Below, piece after piece: positions 1 to 9,080 of a stretch of DNA of 64,000 nucleotides; position 1 is the first letter of the stretch, and the number at the start of each line of letters is the position of its first letter. The stretch lies in assembly GCA_050291935.1 (NCBI GenBank), contig JBNKKR010000005.1, positions 62,001-126,000 on the forward strand. The letters run 5' to 3'. This stretch comes from Desulfocapsa sp050291935. GTDB taxonomy: Bacteria > Desulfobacterota > Desulfobulbia > Desulfobulbales > Desulfocapsaceae. The position numbers and the translations under genes are program-made. The notes beneath the pieces were generated by a model. That model saw only the letters and a program-made list of their open reading frames with translations. It did no database searches and was not told where the DNA came from.

Positions 1-560
1 ATGGCCATTTTGGTCCTGCCCAGCTATTTATTGCAGCAATTGCTCTGGCTGGCTATCCAATTACTCAGCTTGGCTACATATCCAGAGAAGGATACAGCTA
101 CATTGGTGAAAAAGTTGCTCTACGTAAACGTTTTGATCTTGAAGAGCAGATTCCTGGGGAAATTTTCTATACGGATCAGTTTTTGCGGCCAATATTTAAT
201 AAACTGAGAAATAATGAAGTTATTTCAAATGCGGGTGACGGGAGCCTGTTTGTGGATCATCTCGGAAAACTCGTTTCCATAAATTTTCTCGGTAAAACAA
301 GACCTTTTCCCGTTGGGGCAGTCTCCATGGCACAGTATAATAAGTCTGTATTGCTGCCCTTTTTTATCAACAAGGTACCGGGTGGTAATTATTCTGGTTC
401 ATTTGGACAAGAAATAGAAATCGAACCAGGGCCCCAAGGGACGCAAAAAGCGGTACAGGAGTTTGCTAACCTGCTGGCCATGGAAGTACGAAAGTCTCCA
501 GGATTATGGCATTTCTGGGATGAGTTCTCGGAGGCAGATCATAAAGCAGCTTTGAATTGA
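1..560 (+). CDS. LpxL/HtrB-like lipid acyltransferase, C-terminal part (5' truncated)
   Basis: This is the 3' part (about 185 codons) of a gene that begins left of the window. The frame starts at base 3 and ends with TGA at 558-560. The visible protein opens with GHFGPAQLF, followed by a soluble domain containing NAGDGSLFVDH and FPVGAVSMA, the usual layout of the lysophospholipid acyltransferases that add acyl chains to lipid A or related lipids at the inner membrane. The family active site is H-x4-[D/E]; here the box reads HFGPAQ, so the acid seems replaced by Gln. The open frame starting at base 1 (to 207) is an out-of-frame shadow, and the ATG at 183 is internal. The family call is fairly sure; activity is uncertain because of the Gln and the truncation. 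Confidence 0.72.
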   Translation, partial: GHFGPAQLFIAAIALAGYPITQLGYISREGYSYIGEKVALRKRFDLEEQIPGEIFYTDQFLRPIFNKLRNNEVISNAGDGSLFVDHLGKLVSINFLGKTRPFPVGAVSMAQYNKSVLLPFFINKVPGGNYSGSFGQEIEIEPGPQGTQKAVQEFANLLAMEVRKSPGLWHFWDEFSEADHKAALN

Positions 561-636
561 AGGCATCAATAGAATCTGGAATTGTAGCGAAAATTGCTAC
601 TCCACATCAGTTGTTTGTTCCACTGGGATCTTTATT

Positions 637-2145
637 ATGAAAACAAAAATAATGATTGTTGGGCTTGATGGGGCTTCATGGCCAGTTTTGACAGATCTCG
701 TTGCAAAAGGTCGATTGCCAAACATCAAAAAACTTATGGAACAGGGTGCTTCCGGACCACTCATGTCCTTGTCTGTCACCGCATCTCCCATCGTCTGGAC
801 CTCTCTTGCAACAGGTAAGTTGCCTGAAAAACACGGGGTCGAAGAGTTTATTGTGGATACAAGTGTTATCAAGACAAAACGTGTTTGGGACATTGCTGAA
901 GAAAATGAAATGAGTGTTGGTATCTATGGTTGGCTTGTTACCTATCCGCCTAGGAAGGTCAACGGTTTTTTGATTCCTTGCTGGCTCGCCACTTCTCCTG
1001 CTACCTACCCCAGCTCATTGGAGTTTATAAAAAAATTAGAGCTTGGGTTTAAGGGAAAGTACCGTGTTGGGATCTCTGGCTACTTGAGTGCTGCCATAGC
1101 AGCTCTTACGTCAGGAGCTAATCTGAGTACCTTGATCGGGTTGGCGGTAAATATGTTCGGTAAATTGATCTTTCGACGTGGACCATCACGGAGTGAATGG
1201 ATGCTGCGAGTGTTCTCAATGAAACTGCGCATGGAACTGTTTGATCGTCTGGTTCAAAAGTTTCGGTCCGATTTTAGTGCGGTTGTTATTTCGGAAATAG
1301 ATAACCTGTCCCATCGGTATTGGGGCTATTTTGAGCCCGATAAATTCGACCATATTACAGATAATCAGATCAAAAAATATGGTGATGTGATTCCTAAAAT
1401 TTATGAAGAGGCCGACAGATCAATAGGCCATATCCTCAAAAGTGTTGATGATGACACATCTGTTTTTGTAATTTCCGATCACGGCTTCCAGGCGCTCACA
1501 ACCCCCTTGCGGATAAACCCTCATGAATTGTTTTTGGGAACAAAATATCAGAATATTTTTAGTCATTGGTATATCGGAGCAGAATTATGTTTGAAATCAA
1601 CTCATGGCGCAGGTGCACACAAGCTATTGGATGAGGCCTTTCATTATATTAAAGATTGTCTAATCAAAGACAAAAATATACCACTTTTTGAAATTGACCG
1701 GGAGGGTCCCACTGTAGTCAAGGTGAAAGTGAATAAAGAAGTTCTGGATCTCCCCAGTCTAATGACTGACAGCTGCCAGGTGGGGGATAGAAACGTAAAA
1801 TTTCCAGAAATTATGGCTGAAGGAGCAAACCTTATGACCGGTTTTCATGCACCAGAGGGGATCTTTATTGCCAGAGGGAAAAATATTTGTCAGAACAAAA
1901 CTATTCAGAACGCTTCTGTTCTTGATGTAACTCCCACAATTCTCCGCCTTTTGAACTTACCACTTGATGAACAGATGGACGGAAAGGTTCTTGAGCAAGC
2001 CCTAGATGATGGATTTATCAAGAAGCATCCTATTAAAAAAGTAGCCTCTTATGGTCTGGCCGATTTGCAAACTGATGCAAAAGCGATGAATGGCGAATCA
2101 CAACAGCAAATAACCGAGCGGTTAAAGCAATTGGGGTATCTCTAA
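637..2145 (+). CDS. Alkaline-phosphatase-superfamily phosphodiesterase
   Basis: A 502-residue protein of the type I phosphodiesterase/nucleotide pyrophosphatase branch of the alkaline phosphatase fold. It opens with IMIVGLDGASW (metal Asp at residue 11), then the nucleophile segment SPIVWTSLATG (Thr about residue 55), later EIDNLSHRYWGYF and the metal motif VISDHGFQ. There is no signal peptide, so it is probably cytoplasmic. Bacterial members hydrolyse phosphodiester or phosphomonoester bonds of nucleotides, lipids or glycans; the substrate cannot be told from sequence. It ends in RLKQLGYL, nearly the same tail as the sulfatase-fold protein at 52478-53962. The next gene starts 13 bases downstream behind a good ribosome site (AGGAGCGGAGG), so the two are probably co-transcribed. 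Confidence 0.8.
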   Translation: MKTKIMIVGLDGASWPVLTDLVAKGRLPNIKKLMEQGASGPLMSLSVTASPIVWTSLATGKLPEKHGVEEFIVDTSVIKTKRVWDIAEENEMSVGIYGWLVTYPPRKVNGFLIPCWLATSPATYPSSLEFIKKLELGFKGKYRVGISGYLSAAIAALTSGANLSTLIGLAVNMFGKLIFRRGPSRSEWMLRVFSMKLRMELFDRLVQKFRSDFSAVVISEIDNLSHRYWGYFEPDKFDHITDNQIKKYGDVIPKIYEEADRSIGHILKSVDDDTSVFVISDHGFQALTTPLRINPHELFLGTKYQNIFSHWYIGAELCLKSTHGAGAHKLLDEAFHYIKDCLIKDKNIPLFEIDREGPTVVKVKVNKEVLDLPSLMTDSCQVGDRNVKFPEIMAEGANLMTGFHAPEGIFIARGKNICQNKTIQNASVLDVTPTILRLLNLPLDEQMDGKVLEQALDDGFIKKHPIKKVASYGLADLQTDAKAMNGESQQQITERLKQLGYL

Positions 2146-2158
2146 TCAGGAGCGGAGG

Positions 2159-3292
2159 ATGAGAATTGGAATTGATGCCAGAGCAATAGGTACTTACCCT
2201 GGAATTGGGACGTATGGTGACCAGCTCATTAGGGCTCTTGCCAAAATTGATCGTGAGAACGAATACATTATATTTAAAAATTCGGTTTATACATTCCCCC
2301 CCGAAATTGGTTCAAATTTCATGGCGATTGATGTGGACATTCCCGTGCTATCAATTGCTTCTCTATTTAGATTTGGTTCGATTGTTGCCGCGAAAAATCT
2401 CGATGTTCTTCATTCCATTTGTGAAATTCTGCCTTTGGGAGGCGACTACAAGAAGATTATCAATGTCCATGACCTTATCAACCTTGCCTACCCATGGGCA
2501 TTCAAGCATCAAAACAGGATTAAAGACCTTACTCTCAGATTGTATTTTAGGACAATAGCCAGATATGGTATTAGAAATGTTTCAGGCATCATCGCAATTT
2601 CTAACTACACAAAACACGATCTTATTAATTGGCTGGAAATAGATGACGAAAAGATATTTGTAACATATTTGGCAGCGGGGGATAATTTCAGGCCGGCATC
2701 ACCTGAAGAATTGCAAGTTGTGCATAAAAAATACCACCTACCGGATAAATTTTTGTTCTATATCGGTAGTATCAAGCGAAATAAAAACATGTTACGCCTT
2801 ATCAAAGGATTTTCCAGTTATGTTAGGAATAATCCCCAGGACAAAGAACTTGCCTTGGTAATTGGCGGTTTTAAACAGTTTGATCTCTCTGTCATACAAG
2901 AAGAAATAAGGCGATGTGGGGTGGAAGACAGGGTTCATTTTTTAGGCTACGTTGACGAAAAGGAATTGCCAATACTGTATAGTTTGGCTACGGCTCTGAT
3001 CTATCCATCAACCTATGAGGGCTTTGGCCTTCCTCCCCTGGAAGCAATGTGCTGCCATACTCCGGTGATTTGTTCCTATGCGACATCACTACCAGAAGTC
3101 GTTGGTGATGCGGCTTTGCTGGTAAATCCATTTGATCCCAATGATATTGGGGAGAAAATAGCCTCTTTGGTTAGGGATGAAAACCTTCAAGAAGAGCTGA
3201 TCATGAGAGGTATTGATAACCAAAAGAGGTTTTCATGGACAAAATGTGCAAGAGAAACTCTAGAGATATACAAGAAGGTCGCAGCACACTGA
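2159..3292 (+). CDS. Glycosyltransferase family 4 (GT-B)
   Basis: A 377-residue retaining glycosyltransferase of the GT4 family. The N-terminal domain begins MRIGIDARAIGTYPGIGTY, with the glycine-rich acceptor loop of GT4 enzymes. The C-terminal nucleotide-sugar domain has FYIGSIKRNKN and the donor-binding signature YEGFGLPPLEAM (the E-x7-E pair), then SLPEVVGDAALL. It is cytosolic or peripheral at the inner membrane and should add one sugar to a lipid-linked glycan. A very strong ribosome site precedes the ATG, 13 bases after the phosphodiesterase gene. The closest relative here by eye is the GT4 at 62562-63707, which shares the MRIGI start and the same EGFGLP box. Donor and acceptor are unknown. 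Confidence 0.88.
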   Translation: MRIGIDARAIGTYPGIGTYGDQLIRALAKIDRENEYIIFKNSVYTFPPEIGSNFMAIDVDIPVLSIASLFRFGSIVAAKNLDVLHSICEILPLGGDYKKIINVHDLINLAYPWAFKHQNRIKDLTLRLYFRTIARYGIRNVSGIIAISNYTKHDLINWLEIDDEKIFVTYLAAGDNFRPASPEELQVVHKKYHLPDKFLFYIGSIKRNKNMLRLIKGFSSYVRNNPQDKELALVIGGFKQFDLSVIQEEIRRCGVEDRVHFLGYVDEKELPILYSLATALIYPSTYEGFGLPPLEAMCCHTPVICSYATSLPEVVGDAALLVNPFDPNDIGEKIASLVRDENLQEELIMRGIDNQKRFSWTKCARETLEIYKKVAAH

Positions 3293-3343
3293 TTTGAAAA
3301 TAAAATGATAAATCAGTATGTTACCTTGCGCGCCTCATGGGGT

Positions 3344-3366
3344 GAAGGTTTGAACCGAAAACCTTC
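3344..3366. terminator. Hairpin between convergent genes
   Basis: An 8-bp perfect stem (GAAGGTTT at 3344-3351 with AAACCTTC at 3359-3366) and 7-base loop sit between the + strand GT4 gene and the convergent reverse-strand SH3b gene. There is no T-run on either side, so it may be a weak or factor-assisted terminator only. Confidence 0.25.
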
Positions 3367-3390
3367 TAATAAAACTGCAACAATTTGCAA

Positions 3391-3942
3391 TCAACCGTCA
3401 GCAGGTTTATTAAATACAACGGTATACCTACGTGCAACCCAGCCTTGTTTCTCGTCAGGTGTCTTGATGTATAGCCAACTGTCACTTGTTCCAAGCACGT
3501 CAAGAACCATACCTCTCTTGACAACAGTTACAATACTGTTTTGAATTCCTGGAGCACTTCGTACATTTAATGCTTCACTGGTAACACTAACTTTACTTTC
3601 TGGAGATGCCTCAGGAAGAGGGTTAGACACAACAACAAAGCCTTGCGGTGCTTTCTTATAATAATTTCCTGCAACGGTATAAAAAAGTATCCCTCCCACG
3701 GTAAAAGAAACATATCCCGCAGGTAAACTGACCACCACTCTTCCAAAAGGAATGGGAGCGCGGACAGTAACATGAGGACGGCGTACAGGAGTTGGGCGGA
3801 CTACCACCGGGCGTGCCGGATGGACTATTACTCTTGGGGGTGGTGCAGTAAAACCTACTTGTGCCGATAACAAAAGTGATGCCACAACGCCCAATGCTAC
3901 CATCGACTTCATCCTTTTGTCACTGCTATTATTAGAATTCAT
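3391..3942 (-). CDS. Secreted SH3b-domain protein
   Basis: Reverse-strand gene, 183 residues from the chosen ATG at 3942. That start has a clear GGAG seven bases upstream; the open frame extends 17 codons further to 3993 without a ribosome site. A signal peptide (MVALGVVASLLLSAQVGFTA) is followed by a Pro/Val/Arg-rich stretch (RPVVVRPTPVRRPHV), a short hydrophobic segment around GGILFYTVAGNYYKK, and a C-terminal bacterial SH3 domain with ALNVRSAPGIQN and GWVARRYTVV. Such proteins are periplasmic or envelope-bound and may bind peptidoglycan; no catalytic motif is seen. It is one of only two credible reverse-strand genes in the window and has its own promoter, so it is probably regulated apart from the polysaccharide genes. 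Confidence 0.8.
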   Translation of the reverse strand: MNSNNSSDKRMKSMVALGVVASLLLSAQVGFTAPPPRVIVHPARPVVVRPTPVRRPHVTVRAPIPFGRVVVSLPAGYVSFTVGGILFYTVAGNYYKKAPQGFVVVSNPLPEASPESKVSVTSEALNVRSAPGIQNSIVTVVKRGMVLDVLGTSDSWLYIKTPDEKQGWVARRYTVVFNKPADG

Positions 3943-4010
3943 AGCTGTTCTCCAAACGTTTCTTCGAAATAAGATCACGTACAATATTCCCAAGCATTAC
4001 CCTGATAGAC

Positions 4011-4039
4011 ATTAAACAACGTAACAAAATTGTATTCAA
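4011..4039 (-). promoter_or_regulatory. Putative sigma70-type promoter for the SH3b gene
   Basis: Read on the reverse strand: TTGAAT (4034-4039), exactly 17 bases, then TTTAAT (4011-4016). This gives 4/6 and 5/6 matches to the consensus -35 and -10. It would leave a leader of about 60 bases before the ATG at 3942. Predicted by eye only. Confidence 0.35.
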
Positions 4040-4197
4040 CATTTATTTATCGCCTGCTGCACTCTTGATATTTGCAACAACAAGGAATCAGTGTTAAGTT
4101 GGCCGGGAAAATGGCCCCTTCATAATGTGTGGTTCTCTTCGAATCTTCCTTTATCTGGAAATTGCAACTCTAAAGTACTGTAACCCGTTTGTTTCAC

Positions 4198-6177
4198 ATG
4201 ATAAAAAGAACTTATTACCCAGAGATAGATGGATTGCGAGCCATTGCTGTAACAGCAGTGCTGTTATTTCACTTTAAGTTTGCAGCTTTTAGCGGTGGTT
4301 ATACCGGTGTGGACATTTTTTTTGTTATTTCCGGTTTTCTTATCACGAGAAATATCGTCTTTAGCATTCAAAATAAATCATTTTCCTTTGGTCAATTTTA
4401 CCTGAGACGAATACGCCGTCTATTTCCTGCTCTTTTTGCAACGTATGCGGGAACACTTTTGCTGGGGTACTTACTGTTCACCCCAGAGCATCTGGCAAGA
4501 TTAGGGAAAAGCTCAATTTTTAGTATGCTATCGGTCTCAAACTTTTTTTTCTGGAGTGAAGCTGGGTACTTTGATACATCTCTTGACTTTAAACCACTGC
4601 TACATACCTGGTCATTGTCAATTGAGGAACAATTTTATTTCGTATGGCCAAGCATCCTTCTTTTACTCTCTAAAACAAAAAAAACTGTATGGACAGTGCT
4701 CTTTATTGTGAGCGCCGGAGTAGCATCTGTATACTGGGCGGAATTACGGCTAGTTTCAGACCCTTCTGGTGCTTTTTTCCTTCCCTTCTCAAGAATTGTC
4801 GAATTTGCCATTGGCGCTCTTCTTGTCTGGATTATTCGTTTTCAACCAAAAAACAAAACTGTTCTTGAACCCATTCTTGTAGCAGGACTTATTTTAGTTT
4901 TGTACGCCATATTCTCCTTTGATGAAAATACAGTGTTTCCTGGAATCAACTCCTTGGTTCCAGGCATTGGTGCTGGTTTGATTATATATGCTTGTAAAAG
5001 TAGCTATTTTGGCTGGTTACTTAGAAATCGTTTGTCAGTAGGAATCGGCTTAATTTCCTATTCGCTTTATCTGATTCATTGGCCGCTCATTGTCTTTTAT
5101 AAGTACTGGAAATATACTGAATTTACGTCAAAAGATAGGCTCTTCCTTCTTATCGCAACGATCATTTTAGCCGTTTTATCATATTTCTTCGTAGAACAGC
5201 CCGTTCGACGATATCGATTTTCTGTCCATAAAAACGGCCCCAAAACGTTTGCTGCCATATGCGCAACCCTTGCAATAGCGCTTATTATTTCATCCAGCAT
5301 CATCATTAAAAAAGAAGGTGTTCCCCAACGCATCAGTACTAAATTTTCACAAGTCAAAAATATTAAGCAGTTTCATACTGATCAATATGGAGGAAAAGGG
5401 TATGAACGAACGGGAAAACTGGGGGCTGACAAAGCAAATGATAGAAATACTACTGTAATTTTAGCAGGAGATAGTTTTGCCTTGCAATATGCCACAGGTC
5501 TGGATCAGCTCTTTAAAAAAGAAAACATTTCCGCAACAATAATAACTGATTACTCTTGTATCATTGGTCCCGAAATCACCTTTTTATATAAGGGAAAAGC
5601 TGACAAAGTATGCACAAGAAAGAACCAGCAATTTTTTAAATTTGTAAAAAATAATAATTACCCTGTGATTTTTTCTCAGGCATGGACATGGTATATAACT
5701 GCAGTGAGTGATAGGGACGGCAAGCAGATAGAATTTAAAGATAGAGAGCAATACAACGATTTTATGATAAATAATCTGCATAAAATAAGAAAGGAGTTGG
5801 GGTCTGAGCAGCAATTAATAATCATTGGCACGCCTCCTGGAAGTGGAAACAGAAACGGTGTTATCTCTTGTCTAAATCGTCCAAACTATCTACCGAATAA
5901 TTGTCTTGACGCCATGGTGTTTGATAAGCATCAAGGAAATGGTTGGAGTATCAACAAAAAGCTTCAATCTTTTGCTGATGCAACAGAGAATACATATTTT
6001 TTGGATCCTTACCGAGTATTTTGTGATGAAAATGTTTGCTACGCCCTTGATTCTCAAGATGACAAGATATGGTATTCCGATGGACACCATATTTCCATTG
6101 ATGGTTCCATGAAATTTATTGATGATCTTAGTCACGAGTTATTGATGATATTAGGAAAAACGAGTAGAAACAACTAG
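4198..6177 (+). CDS. Acyltransferase 3 family O-acyltransferase with C-terminal SGNH domain
   Basis: About 659 residues from ATG 4198 (a TTG at 4189 is an alternative; neither has a strong ribosome site). The first ~360 residues are the multi-pass acyltransferase-3 domain, opening YYPEIDGLRAIAV, with the catalytic-type His in LLFHFKF and the motif GVDIFFVISGFLIT. The rest is a periplasmic SGNH domain: VILAGDSFALQ (nucleophile Ser) and WYSDGHHIS near the end (Asp/His). Enzymes of this OafA-like build take acyl groups, usually acetyl, across the membrane and place them on polysaccharide sugars. It is the first gene of a + strand run. A second, larger enzyme of the same class lies at 44317-46914, which suggests two separate acylation sites on the polymer. 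Confidence 0.88.
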   Translation: MIKRTYYPEIDGLRAIAVTAVLLFHFKFAAFSGGYTGVDIFFVISGFLITRNIVFSIQNKSFSFGQFYLRRIRRLFPALFATYAGTLLLGYLLFTPEHLARLGKSSIFSMLSVSNFFFWSEAGYFDTSLDFKPLLHTWSLSIEEQFYFVWPSILLLLSKTKKTVWTVLFIVSAGVASVYWAELRLVSDPSGAFFLPFSRIVEFAIGALLVWIIRFQPKNKTVLEPILVAGLILVLYAIFSFDENTVFPGINSLVPGIGAGLIIYACKSSYFGWLLRNRLSVGIGLISYSLYLIHWPLIVFYKYWKYTEFTSKDRLFLLIATIILAVLSYFFVEQPVRRYRFSVHKNGPKTFAAICATLAIALIISSSIIIKKEGVPQRISTKFSQVKNIKQFHTDQYGGKGYERTGKLGADKANDRNTTVILAGDSFALQYATGLDQLFKKENISATIITDYSCIIGPEITFLYKGKADKVCTRKNQQFFKFVKNNNYPVIFSQAWTWYITAVSDRDGKQIEFKDREQYNDFMINNLHKIRKELGSEQQLIIIGTPPGSGNRNGVISCLNRPNYLPNNCLDAMVFDKHQGNGWSINKKLQSFADATENTYFLDPYRVFCDENVCYALDSQDDKIWYSDGHHISIDGSMKFIDDLSHELLMILGKTSRNN

Positions 6178-6239
6178 GAGTTGTCGCATAATTCTTGTTC
6201 AATTCCTACGGTGAAAAGAAAGCAGTGAATACGGTAAAA

Positions 6240-6941
6240 ATGGAAAATGTAGAAAATACACAGGATGTTATTTTTGTTGTTATTCCTGTTTACAACGAAT
6301 CGTCAGTGATACAGTCTGTTATTGATGAAGTAGTTGCTGCTGGCCCGTATAGAATAATTGTGGTTGATGATGGCAGTTCGGACAATACTTTTCAAGTGGC
6401 CCAAAAAAATCCTGAAATAACCGCATTACGACATAAAATTAATCGTGGAAAGGGTGCAGCGATTAAAACTGGTATTGTCGCTGCAAATCTTTTAGGAGCT
6501 GACATTGTAGTGACAATGGACGGTGATGGGCAACATGATCCGGAAGATATTGCTGTTCTTGTTGAACCTATCCTTACAAAAAGATGCGATGTTGTTTTAG
6601 GAAGTAGGCGTGTTGATACAGGTGAAATGCCCAAAATAAAAGTGCTGGCCAATAAAATAGGTAATATGGTGACTTGGCTATTGTATGGCATGATGGTATC
6701 GGATAGCCAGTCTGGTTTTAGGGCATATTCACATTTTGCGGCTCATATTATTGATACCAAAGCAGATAAATATGAGTATGATAGTAAGGTAATTCGAGAG
6801 ATTAATAATAATCGTCTGAAGTTTGAGGAAGTACACATTAAAGTACGGTATACTGAATATTCCATGGGGAAAGCTCAAAAACAGGGGTTTGTAAATGGAA
6901 TTAAAACACTTATTCGCATGATTTGGGGGATGTTAGTGTGA
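6240..6941 (+). CDS. GT2 glycosyltransferase, polyprenyl-phosphate sugar synthase type
   Basis: About 233 residues from ATG 6240; in-frame GTG 6225 and TTG 6195 are other possible starts and none has a strong ribosome site. It has the GT-A core of the DPM1-like GT2 branch: VIPVYNESSVI, VVDDGSSDNT, TMDGDGQHDPED (the DxD-like metal site) and the family motif SDSQSGFRAY. These enzymes move a sugar from a nucleotide to polyprenyl phosphate on the cytoplasmic face. There is no C-terminal membrane anchor. The next gene, a DUF2304 membrane protein, overlaps it by four bases and probably provides the anchor or partner. Together with the GT-C-like protein at 7304 they look like a lipid-sugar donor module. 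Confidence 0.85.
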   Translation: MENVENTQDVIFVVIPVYNESSVIQSVIDEVVAAGPYRIIVVDDGSSDNTFQVAQKNPEITALRHKINRGKGAAIKTGIVAANLLGADIVVTMDGDGQHDPEDIAVLVEPILTKRCDVVLGSRRVDTGEMPKIKVLANKIGNMVTWLLYGMMVSDSQSGFRAYSHFAAHIIDTKADKYEYDSKVIREINNNRLKFEEVHIKVRYTEYSMGKAQKQGFVNGIKTLIRMIWGMLV

Positions 6942-7300
6942 AGTTTCAACTCTATCAGATAGTAGTGGTAGGACTATCTTCTGTAATGCTGTTTCAGGGA
7001 ATAAAAGAATTTGTTAAGCGTGAGACTGGACAGACCTTACTTAAGTTGGTTGTGCGGTTGATTGTGTGGGGGGGGATGGCATTGGTTGCCATTTACCCGG
7101 ATTTTACGATGTTAATGGCTCGGTTAATCGGTATAGAAGGAAATATCAATGCCGTAATTCTAACGGGATTTCTTCTTGTTTTTTTGATTATTTTTAAGCT
7201 GTTATCTGCCATAGAGAAAATTGAACAGAATATTTCCGAATTGACCAGAAAAGAAGCACTGAGCGATCTTTCAGATTCACTAACAAAAAAAAATAAGTAG
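6938..7300 (+). CDS. DUF2304-family small membrane protein
   Basis: A 120-residue protein starting at GTG 6938, chosen because GGGGGA lies seven bases upstream and the start overlaps the stop of the preceding gene (GTGTGA), which indicates translational coupling. It has three hydrophobic segments (YQIVVVGLSSVMLF, WGGMALVAIYPDF, VILTGFLLVFLIIFKLL) and a charged C-terminal coil (EKIEQNISELTRK). This matches the DUF2304 family, commonly found next to DPM1-like GT2 genes in polysaccharide loci. Its role is not established; anchoring or assisting the synthase is the likely one. The open frame extends back to TTG 6923 but that start lacks a ribosome site. Confidence 0.82.
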   Translation: MKFQLYQIVVVGLSSVMLFQGIKEFVKRETGQTLLKLVVRLIVWGGMALVAIYPDFTMLMARLIGIEGNINAVILTGFLLVFLIIFKLLSAIEKIEQNISELTRKEALSDLSDSLTKKNK

Positions 7301-7303
7301 CAG

Positions 7304-9073
7304 TTGTACGTGAAAAGAGTGATAAATCATTTTGCAAAATACAATACTATCCTGCGAAGCGGTGTCATTGTCTTTTTGGGACTTTGGTGTGTTGTTTCTC
7401 TGGCGGCATTTGTTGGCATGTATAAACTGTGGTGGGACCGGGAGCGTGTTCAATATCTCGGAAAGGATGTCACCGAACAGAGAAAAATTGTTTTTCAGTT
7501 AGCAGGTATACCACAGTCGTATCTCTCAGCACTGAATGTTGCAGTTGATCAATGGCCGGAAAAGACCCACTACTCCATTGAAGGGCAAAAAGTGAAGGGG
7601 TCTTATTTAGCTTATCTCCTGATTCCTCGTGTACCTTCTTCAGAAAATGACTCACATAGACTTGTTTTAACAGAAAAAGCTACTGTGGAAGGAGGTGTTC
7701 CAGGAGGAAAATTTGAAAAACGGCCAAAGAATCAATATGTTGCATCCCAAGGTTTTGTGCTTTCGGTTTTGTCCATTTCTGGATTGGCTTTGTTTTTGCG
7801 TCGTTTTGTGAAAAATTACAACCTCAGTGTTCCGGAAATATTTGCTGCTGTATGTTTATTGGTCTCTGGTGTAACACTACTTAGTAAAGTACTTTTTCTG
7901 TATACGGCTCCTGCATTTTATCTAGTTGTATTAACATCTTTTGTTGGGTGGATATCTCTTCTCTTTAGAGGTGGTAGCCGGATAATGCGAATGGCTACAA
8001 GTGGAAAACACAGCACTAGCGCTCAAGGAACTAGGTGGAGAACAACGGTTATCTGGATAAGTTGCTTTTTAATCGCTCTTGCTGTGTTATGGGTGCTATT
8101 GATGTCAGTAATTGTTGTGCCCGACGATTGGGATGCCTGGGCGATTTGGGGGGCAAAGGCAAAGATGCTGGCCCTTGGCTATGGACCATTAGAGGATGTT
8201 TTTCCCTTTGGTCATTCTGATTACCCTTTACTATGGCCTACGATTTGGGCCTTCTCCGGTTGGTGTGGCGGTGGTTGGGAAGAACAATGGAGCAGAGGTT
8301 GGGGAGCAGTTTTCCTTCTGTTGAGTTGCTGGGAAATAGCTGTAATTGTGTTCCGCTCCACTAAGCGGCAGGATATTGCTCTTATGGCAGGTGCACTGTT
8401 TGCCTCCATTCCTTTGGTTCCACTTATTGCTTCCTGGTCCTATGCTGAGGCGCCATTTTGGCTTATGATTGTAAGTTGTTTTGGTTGTTTATCGTTATGG
8501 CGTAAAGACGGATCTGACACTCAACTGATATGGGCCGCAATTCTTGCAGTAGCTGCTGCTTATACCAAAAATGAGGGACTCCTCTTTGCTCTTATCATGG
8601 CTGTATGGGTCTTCTTTGTACCCGGTCGTCGCATCTACTCCCTATTTCTTTTTCTGATCGTTGTTATTGGGCTTTATGCACCTTGGTATTATTGGGTAAG
8701 AATTGTTGCAGATTTTGGTTCTCATGCAACATCAGGTTTAAGTCTTTCAACTGATGCGATGTTAAGGGCATGGGGGCGTCTTCCCAACGCCCTTGAAATG
8801 ATCGTAAAGTTGTATGGTGATGTACGGCAGTGGAATTTGGTGCTTTGGGGACTTGGATGTGGATGGGTACTATTTTTTTTCAGACCAAGAAAAATGATCG
8901 ATGCTTTGATCCCTGTCCTTATGTTGCTTGGATATTTGCTTATCGTGCTCTTTCATCAGGCGGAGATCTATTGGCAGGTGGGGACCTCATGGAATCGGTT
9001 AACTGTGCAAGTGCTTCCTTTGCTGATTGTTGTTGTTATTCCAGGAATTGTACAAGAAGTGTTGGACAGATAA
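7304..9073 (+). CDS. Polytopic membrane protein, GT-C glycosyltransferase-like
   Basis: A 589-residue integral membrane protein starting at TTG 7304 or GTG 7310; no clear ribosome site distinguishes them. After a first membrane segment (about residues 18-40) there is an external loop of about 100 residues, then at least nine more hydrophobic segments. An acidic loop near residue 273 reads PDDWDAWAIWGAKAK, and another region reads SYAEAPFWL and AYTKNEGLL, features of GT-C enzymes that use polyprenyl-phosphate sugars at the periplasmic face. Its place right after a polyprenyl-phosphate sugar synthase and DUF2304 protein supports a role as the transferase that uses that donor. Exact family membership is uncertain. 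Confidence 0.65.
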   Translation: MYVKRVINHFAKYNTILRSGVIVFLGLWCVVSLAAFVGMYKLWWDRERVQYLGKDVTEQRKIVFQLAGIPQSYLSALNVAVDQWPEKTHYSIEGQKVKGSYLAYLLIPRVPSSENDSHRLVLTEKATVEGGVPGGKFEKRPKNQYVASQGFVLSVLSISGLALFLRRFVKNYNLSVPEIFAAVCLLVSGVTLLSKVLFLYTAPAFYLVVLTSFVGWISLLFRGGSRIMRMATSGKHSTSAQGTRWRTTVIWISCFLIALAVLWVLLMSVIVVPDDWDAWAIWGAKAKMLALGYGPLEDVFPFGHSDYPLLWPTIWAFSGWCGGGWEEQWSRGWGAVFLLLSCWEIAVIVFRSTKRQDIALMAGALFASIPLVPLIASWSYAEAPFWLMIVSCFGCLSLWRKDGSDTQLIWAAILAVAAAYTKNEGLLFALIMAVWVFFVPGRRIYSLFLFLIVVIGLYAPWYYWVRIVADFGSHATSGLSLSTDAMLRAWGRLPNALEMIVKLYGDVRQWNLVLWGLGCGWVLFFFRPRKMIDALIPVLMLLGYLLIVLFHQAEIYWQVGTSWNRLTVQVLPLLIVVVIPGIVQEVLDR

Positions 9074-9080
9074 GGCCGTT

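Noticed and set aside
1..207. 68-codon open frame from the first base
   Set aside because: It is out of frame with the acyltransferase that reads from base 3 through to 560 and shows LpxL-family motifs; the frame-1 product has none.
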